Positions 15,024 to 23,615 of a stretch of DNA of 36,134 nucleotides are shown here, piece after piece (the first letter of the stretch is position 1; every line of letters begins with the position of its first letter). The translations under genes were made by a program, and so were the position numbers. The DNA is from an uncultured Saprospiraceae bacterium. GTDB taxonomy: Bacteria > Bacteroidota > Bacteroidia > Chitinophagales > Saprospiraceae. The notes below the pieces were generated by a model. It ran no database searches. It was not told the origin of the DNA and saw nothing but the letters and a program-made list of their open reading frames with translations. The DNA lies in contig CALDUE010000107.1 in NCBI GenBank assembly GCA_937923485.1, forward strand, positions 1 to 36,134. Direction: 5' to 3'.

Positions 15024-18000
15024 CTACTTCACCACAAACATCCAACTACTAGAGCGACCCTGTTCGTCGCGGAGCGTCAAGGCATACATTCCTGACTGCG
15101 TTAAATTACTCTGGAAAACATAGCGTTGAAAAGCTCCAGCATGCTGAAGCTGTTGTTCACTGATAACGTTGCCATTCATCCCTGAGATTTGATAGGTAAG
15201 CTCTCCTGCTTCCAATCCGTCGATATCTAGAATAAGCTCACCTCCAGCAATATTGAGCGTGTTCACCAAGCGTGCTGATCCTTCAGGGAGCTCATTGACA
15301 CTACTTACAAAACGACGTGTGAACGTGACCTCAGAAAGATCACTGAATGCAATCAAACTACCATCTGTAGTTGCTGAGCGGTGGAATACGGTTGCCATCT
15401 CACCCTGTGCTACGCCGAGATCCATGAGCAAGGCGTCTAACGCTGCAAACGTGAAACTGATTCCACTCGAATCAGTAACCTGAGATTGGAAAACAGGACT
15501 CATCGTCGTGTCTGCAAACAACTGCCAGAAAGAACCGAAGTCTTGCTCAGCATCAAACTCTTCTCCATCAACCCAGTCGATGGTAGCTACTGTTGTTGGG
15601 GCGTCGCTACCTAAGTCTACCAGCGCTCCGTCGCTTGGGAAAAGGAAAAGAGGAGAAGGCTCAGGGAATTGATTTTCGCTTAAAAGCATTTGCCCACGAA
15701 TCGCTCCTGAAGGTGCATCTAAGGTGTGGATATTGGCGTAGACATTTCCATCAAGAAGATCCGAAACGTTTCCAGTGCTGAAATTGAAGGTGTTCACTAC
15801 TGGGTTAAGGATTGCAGTCGTCTGAGCGCTGTCCAATAAGATGTTCAGTGGAAATATAATGTCGCCAGTAACGCCAACAGTTGCCGCATGGAGGTGCGCT
15901 CCTCCAGCTATTGAGGTGTCTACAGCTGCGCTTAGGTCTGTGAAGGAACCAGAAACCACTACAGTCGTATCATACACCTCAGCATGAAGGTGTCCTGTGC
16001 CTAAACTTAGACCTTGCATTCCCGTGTAAGGAATAGTGACGTCTGGACTTAAAACTCCGTGAGTGACGTTGTCAGCAAGTGGTCCTATCTGACCGCGAAG
16101 CTCGCCAGAAGGGTTAGTGAGACTATGAATGTTCGTGTAAACTCCACGGAGAACAAAGGAATCAATCAGGTTGCTTGAAACATCGAACGTATTGTTCTCG
16201 CGGAAGAAGACCCCATTCGTTGCGCCAACAGTCGCTCCAGAAAGAAGGGTTTCGAGAATATCTCCTGCACGTCCTGGGATGTTCCCATGTAAATGAGAAC
16301 CGCCTCCGACATTTGGATCAAATCCTCCATCGAGGTCATTGAAACTACCAGAGAATACCACTTTATCCGCGTAGAGTTCTCCCATCATTGCACCGTTGGC
16401 GAGGGAGAGTCCAGAAGCAGGCACAGTCTGTCCGGCTGACATGATTCCGTGGAGTGTTGTATTCGAACGAGGGAGTACTTGACCTCTCGCCTCTCCAGAA
16501 GGAAAGGCAGTAGTGTGAAGGTTATAATACAAACCACCACTGCGCATTGCACTTGCAAGAGGAGTGTCAATAAAGCTCAGGTTATCGCGAGCTTGCACTA
16601 CGATTGCCGTAGGGCTAAACTGTGTAAATGTTATACTCTCTTCTATAGGACCTGCTTGACCTGCAAAACCTGAGTGAATGTGCATACCACCAGCTGCATT
16701 TACATCGAGAGGACCAGATAGCCCTTGAACTATACCACTTGCTTCGATTCGATCCGTGTAGTACTCCGTGACAATTTCACCAAAACTTCCAGAATTGCTG
16801 GAAGGAACGGCTTGACTTCCGGTAATAGCAGAATGGAATGCACGCTTGCATTCGTGATAGTAGGGACTATCAAAAGCAATAACTCTAGCTCCTGTATTCG
16901 TCACCCATCCCGATCTAGCAAATAGTCGATCTTGAAGTCCAAAAAGTGCATCTAAGGATGCATTCTGGGTGGACAAGGTGACTACACCAGAGGTACCCGA
17001 TGGATCACGAACTTCGTTCGAGCTCAGGAATACGGTTAAGCCTTGACCCGTTCGTGGATCTGTAAATTGTACAAAAGGCTCAAGTGGAATCGCCAGCAAG
17101 TTTGCATTCCAACCAGAGTATGAGCCAGAGACTTGAATGAAATCTTGAAGTACTGGCTTCTCGGCCATAAGACGCATTACACTCTCTGCAATAGGAAATG
17201 GAGTTGGATCGCTGTAGGAAACATAGCTGTAGTAGACGTTATTATTAAATTGTACAACTTGACCTCTAATCTCTCCAGATGGATGAGCTTCAGAATGAAT
17301 ATTTACATAAACTCTTCGCTCACCTATCGCCTGAATTAGTGTGTCCAAACCATTGGCAAGGGAAAAAGTATTATTGCTTGCTTCGAATGTACCCTCTCGA
17401 TCAGTAGCACCCATTGTTGGGGTCAACGTTAATGCAATCGGACCGTTTTGACCGTGATAACCAATATGTAAGTGTGTACCTGTGCCCCCTGCTGGTGTAA
17501 GAGGACTGTCAAGCTCGAACGAACCCGTTACGATTAACTCAGTTGGTGTTTGAGCTATAACTATTCCACCAATCCCATCAGATACGACGGGACTATTTTG
17601 CTGGTCGCCGTATAAAGTTGCATCAAATACATTTACGAGACTAGTTTGGTCTCCACTGAAGATTTGACCGCGCACTTCGCCACCTGGCCAATCCAACGTA
17701 TGTACATTAACGTACGCTTGTCCTGAAGCAAGTAAATCGGCGAAACCTGGGATGTCTCCAACAAAGTAGGTCGAATCAATGAACGTGGCATTGAGGACCG
17801 CATTTTGGATTATTCCAATTGGCAATATCACAGGGCCGTTCTGTCCTGTGAAACCAGTATGAATGTGGGCGCCCCCAGCTAGATCAGTGTCTATTGGACT
17901 TGAGAGCGAGAGAATATTTCCTCCAGTGACTTCGAGCGAGTCGCCCGTAAGCGTCATCTGCACAAAACCCTCAGCTAGGGTAGTAGTCGAGGGGACTTCT

Positions 18001-18098
18001 TGATGCCCAGTCAGCAAGGTGACATATGGCGTCTGTGCACGTGTATTTGATAACCCGAGACAGCAAAGCGCAAAAATGGGGAGTAGGATTCTATGCAT
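15024..18098 (-). CDS. Secreted protein with five CHRD domains and a T9SS type A-like C-terminus
   Basis: About 1024 residues from the ATG at 18098, which puts MHRILLPIFALCCLGLSNTRAQ at the N-terminus as a signal peptide; a longer frame opens at 18152. Five CHRD (chordin-like) units follow. Each has a start like LLTGHQEVPS or ITGSQAVPSS, a central AGGAHIHTGFTGQNGPI-type histidine motif, and a closing VNVHTLDWPGGEVRGQI-type motif. Two lie before and three after a diverged segment of about 140 residues that lacks the HIH and NxHT motifs (possibly a decayed sixth unit or an insert). The last 70 or so residues (ELILDIDGLEAGELTYQISG, QSGMYALTLRDEQG, ending SWMFVVK) resemble a type A sorting domain. 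Function is unknown; CHRD domains were defined in chordin and occur in many bacterial secreted proteins. Confidence 0.88.
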   Translation of the reverse strand: MHRILLPIFALCCLGLSNTRAQTPYVTLLTGHQEVPSTTTLAEGFVQMTLTGDSLEVTGGNILSLSSPIDTDLAGGAHIHTGFTGQNGPVILPIGIIQNAVLNATFIDSTYFVGDIPGFADLLASGQAYVNVHTLDWPGGEVRGQIFSGDQTSLVNVFDATLYGDQQNSPVVSDGIGGIVIAQTPTELIVTGSFELDSPLTPAGGTGTHLHIGYHGQNGPIALTLTPTMGATDREGTFEASNNTFSLANGLDTLIQAIGERRVYVNIHSEAHPSGEIRGQVVQFNNNVYYSYVSYSDPTPFPIAESVMRLMAEKPVLQDFIQVSGSYSGWNANLLAIPLEPFVQFTDPRTGQGLTVFLSSNEVRDPSGTSGVVTLSTQNASLDALFGLQDRLFARSGWVTNTGARVIAFDSPYYHECKRAFHSAITGSQAVPSSNSGSFGEIVTEYYTDRIEASGIVQGLSGPLDVNAAGGMHIHSGFAGQAGPIEESITFTQFSPTAIVVQARDNLSFIDTPLASAMRSGGLYYNLHTTAFPSGEARGQVLPRSNTTLHGIMSAGQTVPASGLSLANGAMMGELYADKVVFSGSFNDLDGGFDPNVGGGSHLHGNIPGRAGDILETLLSGATVGATNGVFFRENNTFDVSSNLIDSFVLRGVYTNIHSLTNPSGELRGQIGPLADNVTHGVLSPDVTIPYTGMQGLSLGTGHLHAEVYDTTVVVSGSFTDLSAAVDTSIAGGAHLHAATVGVTGDIIFPLNILLDSAQTTAILNPVVNTFNFSTGNVSDLLDGNVYANIHTLDAPSGAIRGQMLLSENQFPEPSPLFLFPSDGALVDLGSDAPTTVATIDWVDGEEFDAEQDFGSFWQLFADTTMSPVFQSQVTDSSGISFTFAALDALLMDLGVAQGEMATVFHRSATTDGSLIAFSDLSEVTFTRRFVSSVNELPEGSARLVNTLNIAGGELILDIDGLEAGELTYQISGMNGNVISEQQLQHAGAFQRYVFQSNLTQSGMYALTLRDEQGRSSSWMFVVK

Positions 18099-18195
18099 GT
18101 TTGTAAGGACTTGTTTATGGTGAAAGTACAGGACTTTATGACTAATTGACATATGTAGTTTTTGTTCACTTCAATGCTTTAAGCGCCCTTCTAAA

Positions 18196-18229
18196 AAAGC
18201 CCCTTATCGCGTACACGATAAGGGGCTTT
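18196..18229 (-). terminator. Strong terminator of glyS
   Basis: Perfect 14-base stem AAAGCCCCTTATCG/CGATAAGGGGCTTT with a 6-base loop. On the minus strand it continues into a run of T. It lies 22 bases beyond the glyS stop. Confidence 0.93.
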
Positions 18230-18250
18230 AAAACTGAAGTTTCTTTCTAT

Positions 18251-19804
18251 TTACAGCAACTTCTCTAGCAGACTTTCAAGGCTAACCTTGCCTTTCACGT
18301 GCATAGCTACTTCTGTTATCGGCATCCGAATTTGCTCCAAGGTGTCGCGATCACGCACAGTCACAGCATCATCTTCAAGGCTTTCAAAATCAACCGTGAC
18401 ACAGTATGGCGTTCCAATCGCATCTTGACGGCGGTATCGACGTCCAATGGCATCTTTCTCGTCATACTGACATGGAAAGTGCAGCTTCAACTTATCGAAG
18501 ACTTCCTTGGCTTTGTTGGTGAGTTCTTCGCGATTCTTCAGTAGAGGAAGAACAGCAACCTTAACCGGTGCAAGTGGTGCAGGAATCTTCAATACCGTTC
18601 GGCTAGAATCCTTTCCATCGGCATCGGGTACAGTTTCTTCTTGCAAGGCATTTGCCATCACTGCAAGGAACATGCGATCACACCCAATGGACGTTTCAAC
18701 CACGTAAGGCACGTAGCTTTCGTTGGTTTCTGGATCGAAGTATTGAAGCTTCTTCCCCGACAATTCTTGGTGTGCAGTTAGGTCAAAATCAGTGCGAGAG
18801 TGGATTCCTTCTAACTCACGGAATCCGAACGGAAATTCAAATTCGATATCTGCCGCGGCATTGGCGTAGTGCGCAAGCGCATCGTGGTCGTGGAACTTTA
18901 GTTTCTCTGCTGGGTGGCCAAGGGTAAGGTGCCACTTCATGCGCGCTTCTTTCCACTTTTCGTACCAGTCGATCTCCGTCCCTGGCTTCACGAAAAATTG
19001 CATTTCCATCTGCTCAAATTCCCGCATCCGGAAAATGAACTGACGGGCAACGATCTCGTTTCTGAAAGCTTTACCGATCTGAGCGATTCCAAAAGGAAGC
19101 TTCTGTCGGGTAGACTTCTGTACGTTAGAGAAGTTGACGAATATTCCTTGTGCTGTCTCAGGGCGGAGGTAAATTTTACCTGCATCACCTGCAACTGCAC
19201 CAAGTTGGGTCGAAAACATCAAGTTGAATTGACGAACTTCGGTCCATTCACGCGATCCACTGTCTGGACAGGCAATTTCTAGTTCTACGATGAGATCGTA
19301 GAGCGCCTGCATGTCTCCTGAAGTGAGTGCCTCGCCCATGCGCTTAAGTGCGGAATCGGCTTTTTCTTGGTAGCCCATAACGCGTCCGTTGGTAGCGCGA
19401 TACTGAGCCTCATCAAAGCTTTCGCCAAAACGTTTGGCCGCCTTTTTCACCTCTTTGTCAGCTTTCGCCAAAACCTTCTCTGCGTATCCTTCAATAAGCT
19501 GATCGGCACGGTAGCGCTTCTTTGACTGCTTGTTGTCGATAAGCGGATCATTGAATGCATCAACGTGGCCAGATGCCTTCCACACCTGTGGATCCATAAA
19601 AATAGAAGCATCCAAGCCAACAATGTTGGAGTTGAGTCGGGTCATCGCTTCCCACCAATAGCGTTTGATGTTGTTTTTCAATTCTACCCCGTACGGACCG
19701 TAATCATAGGCGGCAGAAAGCCCATCGTAGATTTCTGAACTTTGGTATACGAAACCGTACTCCTTACAGTGGGAGACGAGGGTTTTAAAGTCAAGATTTG
19801 CCAT
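18251..19804 (-). CDS. glyS: Glycyl-tRNA synthetase, homodimeric (eukaryote/archaeal-like) type
   Basis: 517 residues, a class II synthetase that charges tRNA-Gly. Motifs are the N-terminal CKEYGFVYQSSEIYDG and YDYGPYGVELKNN, the substrate motif YLRPETAQGIFVNF, the class II motif 2 region FRNEIVARQFIFRMREFEQMEMQFF, GIHSRTDFDLTAH, and motif 3 TSIGCDRMFLAVM. A C-terminal anticodon-binding domain follows (PLAPVKVAVLPLLKN). This single-chain type is the usual form in Bacteroidota, in place of the GlyQ/GlyS tetramer. The minus-strand upstream region carries TACATTCG near 19840, a partial -7 box. The gene contains two copies of the dispersed 14-base motif. Confidence 0.96.
   Translation of the reverse strand: MANLDFKTLVSHCKEYGFVYQSSEIYDGLSAAYDYGPYGVELKNNIKRYWWEAMTRLNSNIVGLDASIFMDPQVWKASGHVDAFNDPLIDNKQSKKRYRADQLIEGYAEKVLAKADKEVKKAAKRFGESFDEAQYRATNGRVMGYQEKADSALKRMGEALTSGDMQALYDLIVELEIACPDSGSREWTEVRQFNLMFSTQLGAVAGDAGKIYLRPETAQGIFVNFSNVQKSTRQKLPFGIAQIGKAFRNEIVARQFIFRMREFEQMEMQFFVKPGTEIDWYEKWKEARMKWHLTLGHPAEKLKFHDHDALAHYANAAADIEFEFPFGFRELEGIHSRTDFDLTAHQELSGKKLQYFDPETNESYVPYVVETSIGCDRMFLAVMANALQEETVPDADGKDSSRTVLKIPAPLAPVKVAVLPLLKNREELTNKAKEVFDKLKLHFPCQYDEKDAIGRRYRRQDAIGTPYCVTVDFESLEDDAVTVRDRDTLEQIRMPITEVAMHVKGKVSLESLLEKLL
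19418..19431 (+). repeat. Dispersed 14-base motif, copy 5
   Basis: Reads GCTTTCGCCAAAAC inside glyS; the coding strand reads F-G-E-S. Confidence 0.8.
19461..19474 (+). repeat. Dispersed 14-base motif, copy 6
   Basis: An identical word to copy 5, 43 bases away in the same gene and orientation. The coding strand reads V-L-A-K-A, a different reading frame from copy 5. Confidence 0.8.
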
Positions 19805-19906
19805 GGTAGAATTTCTTGAAGGTGTTCAAGTAGGGCGCGAATGTAGGTACCTCAACGGAGCTAAACACACAATACACATGGAATCACTCAGCGGCTCTTC
19901 CCTATC

Positions 19907-20614
19907 TTACTTTTTAGCCTTATGAATGAGTATCCAGGCCAAGTACAGCTGAGCAAGTCCATAGGTAAGCATCACAACTGTGCGCAGCAGCGTCGGGTGG
20001 TAATCAGGAATCGCAAACATCCTTAGTGCGATGAGGCTGTCCGAAATCACGAAGAGTATTGCTCCGATCTTTATCGGGTTGGTAAATCGTTGTTTTAGCG
20101 AAAGCGCAAGCATCATCATGGCAAGCAAAATGGCTCCGTAAATACCAATACCGATTCGTATTGTAAGGTCTGCAGCAGTTGAGGCCAAGGTCCATTCAAC
20201 TGCGATAACAACGGCTGCAATGATGGCGATTGCCACTACTGAAAGACGAGCACCTCTCTCGAATAGTAGCTTGCAATAAGCTAGTTGAGCGATTAAGAAT
20301 GCTCCCATACCAGCGAGGAAAAATGTACCGCCGCCAAATTGCCGTAGGAGTAGAATGTCTCCTATCCAAGAGAATAGAATCGCGATTGTCCAACCTAATG
20401 GCACTTGTTTGTTGATTAACAAGCAAAGCCCGTACAAAAGAGGCAATAGCGCCACTTTAGTAATCGCAATTGGAGTTACATCAAAAAACCATAGCGCGAC
20501 AAGGTGAAGAAAAAGTGCACCCAAAAATAGGGTGATTGATCTTTTGTTGAGTGGCTTCGGAGACTGTTGACTTCTGTCAACCTGATCGAAAATTGGAGAG
20601 GCTAGCGTACTCAA
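19907..20614 (-). CDS. Lysoplasmalogenase-like YhhN/TMEM86 family membrane protein
   Basis: 235 residues with about eight hydrophobic helices after a polar N-terminus of 25 residues. Family signatures are ILFSWIGDILLL in the third helix region, an IGAILFVISDSLIALRMF segment with the conserved Ser-Asp, and MLTYGLAQLYLAWIL at the C-terminus. The human TMEM86B relative hydrolyses the vinyl-ether bond of lysoplasmalogens; the substrate in aerobic bacteria is not clear. It lies 102 bases upstream of glyS on the same strand and carries one dispersed-motif copy. Confidence 0.85.
   Translation of the reverse strand: MSTLASPIFDQVDRSQQSPKPLNKRSITLFLGALFLHLVALWFFDVTPIAITKVALLPLLYGLCLLINKQVPLGWTIAILFSWIGDILLLRQFGGGTFFLAGMGAFLIAQLAYCKLLFERGARLSVVAIAIIAAVVIAVEWTLASTAADLTIRIGIGIYGAILLAMMMLALSLKQRFTNPIKIGAILFVISDSLIALRMFAIPDYHPTLLRTVVMLTYGLAQLYLAWILIHKAKK
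20092..20105 (-). repeat. Dispersed 14-base motif, copy 7
   Basis: Reads GCTTTCGCTAAAAC on the minus strand inside the YhhN-family gene, coding L-S-L-K. Confidence 0.8.
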
Positions 20615-20652
20615 ATCTTAACAGTGATTTCGGATTTCAAACTTGGAAAAAA

Positions 20653-20694
20653 AGTGCCTCAAGCAGTAGTATTGAGCTACCTGCTTGAGGCACT
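20653..20694 (-). terminator. Terminator of the universal stress protein gene
   Basis: Perfect 14-base stem AGTGCCTCAAGCAG/CTGCTTGAGGCACT with a 14-base loop, followed on the minus strand by a run of seven T. The stop codon of the stress protein is about 78 bases upstream. Confidence 0.9.
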
Positions 20695-20771
20695 AACACC
20701 AAATTGACTTTCTTAGAGCCAGTCAGTGATAGGGTATACGTGATAAATCACGCAGTTGTTAGTAAGACTAT

Positions 20772-21581
20772 TTAGTCTTCTCCACGCATGACAAGTAATG
20801 GAACTTCAATAACGTGTGCTACATCAGAAGCGCTACTGTGTGTAAACATGTGCTTGAAGAACCCGCGCACATGGCTTTGCATGACGAGCATGTCTCCTCC
20901 ACGTTGATTGACATACGCTCCGATATCTGATTCGAAATCGCCCTCCATGAGCTCGAAGTGCATGTTTGGTCGGCTTGCATAGCGATCACGCCACTTGCTC
21001 ATGACTTTTCGCGCGGCCTCAGCTTCTTTATCATTTTCATGTACGTTGACTACATAAAGGTCTGCGCTCATGTTTTGACGCCATTCCTGTAATTGTTCAA
21101 GGACAACTTCATCGGCATGGTCAAGATCTGTTGCAAAGATGATCTCCGCAATGCCCTTAAAATCGGCTTGTGGTGGAATAGCCAGCACAGAGGTTTCAGC
21201 TTCTCGAATTAAACGATAAGCTAGACTACTGAATTGGTTTCCTCCAGCTTTCGCCTCACGCAAGCCAATAACGAGAAGGTCATAATCACCTTCCTCGATT
21301 TCTTTGAGAATACCGTCACCTGGATAATCGATTTCAGCTTTGAAATCTACGACGACATCGGTCATGTTTGGACCTCTGAGGTCTCCGATGAATTCTTTCA
21401 TGTGCTTCTCGACACGGTCTTCACGAATCTCGTCACTGTCCGATCCTATGGTGAGGGTTGGCTTTCCAAAAAGGTGGTAGACCGTCAACTTGGCTTTAAA
21501 GTTATCGGCGATAGCTAGCGCGAAAGCTGCTACGTTGGCCGCAGTAGGCTCTAAATCGGTGGCGAGAAGGATGTGTTGCAT
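20772..21581 (-). CDS. Universal stress protein with two UspA domains
   Basis: 269 residues forming two tandem UspA folds. The first opens MQHILLATDLEPTAANVAAFALAIADNFKAKLTVYHLF. The second opens IAEIIFATDLDHADEVVLEQLQEWRQNMSADLYVVNVHE and ends MLVMQSHVRGFFKHMFTHSSASDVAHVIEVPLLVM, which resembles the ATP-loop and final strand of UspA. Double-domain Usps are common in Bacteroidota and respond to stress or growth arrest; the specific role is unknown. It is cytoplasmic. It is divergent from the lipoprotein gene at 21728, and the space between them contains a dispersed-motif copy. Confidence 0.9.
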   Translation of the reverse strand: MQHILLATDLEPTAANVAAFALAIADNFKAKLTVYHLFGKPTLTIGSDSDEIREDRVEKHMKEFIGDLRGPNMTDVVVDFKAEIDYPGDGILKEIEEGDYDLLVIGLREAKAGGNQFSSLAYRLIREAETSVLAIPPQADFKGIAEIIFATDLDHADEVVLEQLQEWRQNMSADLYVVNVHENDKEAEAARKVMSKWRDRYASRPNMHFELMEGDFESDIGAYVNQRGGDMLVMQSHVRGFFKHMFTHSSASDVAHVIEVPLLVMRGED

Positions 21582-21638
21582 GAAAATTACTTAATCGTTG
21601 AGAATGTAAGGTGTTGAACCTTGATTACCATTTACTTC

Positions 21639-21652
21639 GTTTTAGCGTAAGC
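21639..21652 (-). repeat. Dispersed 14-base motif, copy 8 (intergenic)
   Basis: Reads GCTTACGCTAAAAC on the minus strand, in the shared upstream region of the stress protein and the lipoprotein. Confidence 0.75.
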
Positions 21653-21727
21653 GGAACTAGGGGTTACCAACGGGACCCAATGTAATACCTCTAGCACTAT
21701 ACCTTTCCACTCCTTCAAATACTTCAC

Positions 21728-22465
21728 ATGCTTCGTTCAATCCTACTTTCAGCTGCTCTAGTTGTAATAGCTGCGTGCTCTCCTAAAATAGCTCCAGATG
21801 CTACTCCAAGCGATGGTGGTGTTACTGTAAGGGATGGAGTCAAAAAAGAGGTAAAGGACATGCCAGACGATGGTATCGAACAAGTTTACATCGGTTTATA
21901 TGCTCAGAACGGAAGTAAACTTGAGTTCATTCCGTGCAACTCACCCGAGAAAACGTATTGGGTCTTAGGTGAAACCGAAAAGCTCAAAGGCTTGTACGGC
22001 AGTGCCACGCGACAGGGCTACGAAGGACAAAACGTGGTTGCCTCGGTACGAGGTGTGCTCAAGAAGACCAAACCGAATTCGAACAGTCCTTATAATGCGC
22101 AATTGGTCGTAAGTGAGGTCGTGAAAGTCCGACCGAAAAATTTCCGTAACACCTGCGTTCCATTTGATTTCTGGGGACTCGGGAATGAGCCTTTTTGGTC
22201 TCTCCAAATAAGTGAAGCCGAGGACATCATTGAATTTAGCCGTCTCGGTACAGCTACGGAAGTTGCAGCGTACGTCAATCCTAGCATTGAAAATGACGGC
22301 TTGCGTTCTCGCTATTTTGTCACGTTCCCGAGTGGACAACGCATGAAAATTGCGGTCAATCAAGAGGCGTGTATGGACTCGATGGCGGGCAACCCGTATG
22401 AATACAGCATTGAAGTGAGCTATAATGGAGAAACGTTGAAGGGCTGCGCGACGAAGGGGGAGTAG
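21728..22465 (+). CDS. Lipoprotein with an NlpE-C-like OB region and a COG3650-like domain
   Basis: 245 residues. The signal peptide ends in a lipobox with lipidated Cys17 (VIAACS), so it is an envelope lipoprotein. Residues of about 50-135 (YIGLYAQNGSKLEFIPCNSP, GQNVVASVRGVL, LVVSEVVKV) resemble the OB-fold of the NlpE C-terminus. Residues of about 148-243 (GLGNEPFWSLQISEAEDIIEF, then NPYEYSIEVSYNGETLKGCA) resemble the COG3650 family of uncharacterised envelope proteins. Neither assignment was tested by a search. Upstream, TACCTTTC at 21700-21707 is a partial -7 box. Function unknown; an envelope-stress role would be speculation. Confidence 0.85.
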   Translation: MLRSILLSAALVVIAACSPKIAPDATPSDGGVTVRDGVKKEVKDMPDDGIEQVYIGLYAQNGSKLEFIPCNSPEKTYWVLGETEKLKGLYGSATRQGYEGQNVVASVRGVLKKTKPNSNSPYNAQLVVSEVVKVRPKNFRNTCVPFDFWGLGNEPFWSLQISEAEDIIEFSRLGTATEVAAYVNPSIENDGLRSRYFVTFPSGQRMKIAVNQEACMDSMAGNPYEYSIEVSYNGETLKGCATKGE

Positions 22466-22520
22466 GCTTACTGCTAGTGCTGGCTTTTCACGCAGCATCA
22501 TTTAGAACCACACAGTACTC

Positions 22521-22544
22521 GCAAGACACTTGTAAGTGCCTTGC
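22521..22544. other. Hairpin between convergent genes
   Basis: GCAAG-A-CACTT-GT-AAGTG-C-CTTGC: an 11-position stem with one A/C mismatch, 56 bases after the lipoprotein stop. No T-run follows on either strand, so a terminator role is uncertain. Confidence 0.4.
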
Positions 22545-22666
22545 CTGCGTCGCTCATATCCACGAGACTGCTATTTGGCAGTCTTACAGCGTGCGGGAAG
22601 ACATTGCAATAATGACAACCTACTACTAATATATCCTCTATAGAATTGAAATCTATTTGGTATCTG

Positions 22667-22691
22667 CCCCGAGCAGAGTATGTCAAACGGC
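22667..22691 (+). repeat. Diverged 25-base repeat, left copy
   Basis: CCCCGAGCAGAG followed by TATGTCAAACGGC, matching 23474-23498 at 20 of 25 positions in the same orientation. It lies just beyond the 3' end of the orphan membrane-protein gene. Confidence 0.5.
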
Positions 22692-22717
22692 AATCTTTGA
22701 GATACAAGTCAGAAGCC

Positions 22718-23323
22718 TTAGTTCTCTGCAGTAAATCCTTTGTAAGCCATGTACAACCCGGCTGCAATCATTCCATAGAAAATTCTACCGCCACCTCCGC
22801 TTGAAGCGGCATAAATTATTGAGCTAACAGAAATTGCAATTCCAAATCCAGCGAGTATCAGACCCATCTTTTTGGACTCTTTTGCTTCTTCTCGAACTGC
22901 GACTCTTTGAGCAGTCACTTGAGCGCCGATAATGTCAATTTCTTCTTGGCTGAGGCATGGATGGCTTAAGTTCTGCGTCCATGTGTGAGGTTTGTCACCG
23001 TTGCTAGCCCGGATCTGAATTTTTGCTTTGAGTTCGCGAAATGCATCGATTTTGATGCCTTCTTGTATTTCCTCAAACCAAGTATCTGAAACATTGGAGT
23101 GAGCATCGCGAATTTCAGAAATTTCCTTCCCTGCCACTATCATTGCTCGAATACTTTTCTTTGTATTCTCCTTTATCCCTTTTGAGGCTTTAAACATTAT
23201 TTCATTGATATCTTTTTTATAAAGTGTCTCAGATAATTCCTCTTCTATAGTACGCTCGTTCTCCCCGTTTGATAGGCGCACTGAAATGTCATCAATAAGT
23301 TTGAGTCTGTCTTGGTAATCCAT
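22718..23323 (-). CDS. Orphan protein with two C-terminal membrane helices, AT-rich
   Basis: 201 residues, not recognised. The N-terminal 150 residues are charged and mostly helical (KASKGIKENTKKSIRAMIVA, IDAFRELKAKIQIRASNG), with CLSQEEIDIIGAQVTAQR shortly before the membrane part. Two helices follow, MGLILAGFGIAISVSSIIYAA and IFYGMIAAGLYMAYKGF, joined by a Ser/Gly-rich turn (SSGGGG). That helix-SGGGG-helix ending is one I associate with various Bacteroidota proteins of unknown function. The gene is visibly more AT-rich than its neighbours (23161-23340 is roughly one third GC), and related 25-base repeats lie on both sides, so it may have been gained by transfer. Its coding status is supported by length and the clear topology only. 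Confidence 0.7.
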   Translation of the reverse strand: MDYQDRLKLIDDISVRLSNGENERTIEEELSETLYKKDINEIMFKASKGIKENTKKSIRAMIVAGKEISEIRDAHSNVSDTWFEEIQEGIKIDAFRELKAKIQIRASNGDKPHTWTQNLSHPCLSQEEIDIIGAQVTAQRVAVREEAKESKKMGLILAGFGIAISVSSIIYAASSGGGGRIFYGMIAAGLYMAYKGFTAEN

Positions 23324-23615
23324 ACGTTTCTGATTATGCTTACAATATAAAAATTTTAGGAGATTTATCTATCCTAGCGATATCAACTTACCTGCTTGCA
23401 GCAAATGCAAAATCGAAGTTATTGTACTTGAGCTTTACGCTAGGTTATCGGCGATTGAGCATAAGTTAAGCTACCCTGAGCAGAGCTCGTCGAACGGCGG
23501 CTAGAACCCACGCTGCAGGCGAGCCAGCGTCTCGCCATTCAAAATGGCTGCTGGTGTAACCGCAGACATCCCGTAGGATTGCGGGATTACCGATTATCAA
23601 TTAGGCCTCCGACCG
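23324..23615. other. Non-coding gap with repeat-like hairpins
   Basis: It contains the right copy of the 25-base repeat, a compound hairpin at 23524-23554 (CCAGC and CCATT pairing with AATGG and GCTGG), and ATCCCG/CGGGAT at 23568-23587. No credible reading frame and no T-run terminator were found. It resembles REP-type extragenic sequence. Confidence 0.45.
23474..23498 (+). repeat. Diverged 25-base repeat, right copy
   Basis: CCCTGAGCAGAGC followed by TCGTCGAACGGC, the counterpart of 22667-22691. The CCCTGAGC/GTCGAA framework resembles extragenic repeats seen in many bacterial genomes; that comparison is from memory. Confidence 0.5.

Noticed and set aside
22498-22767. 89-codon minus-strand frame
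   Set aside because: It overlaps the orphan membrane gene by 50 bases and crosses a hairpin and a repeat; no recognisable features.
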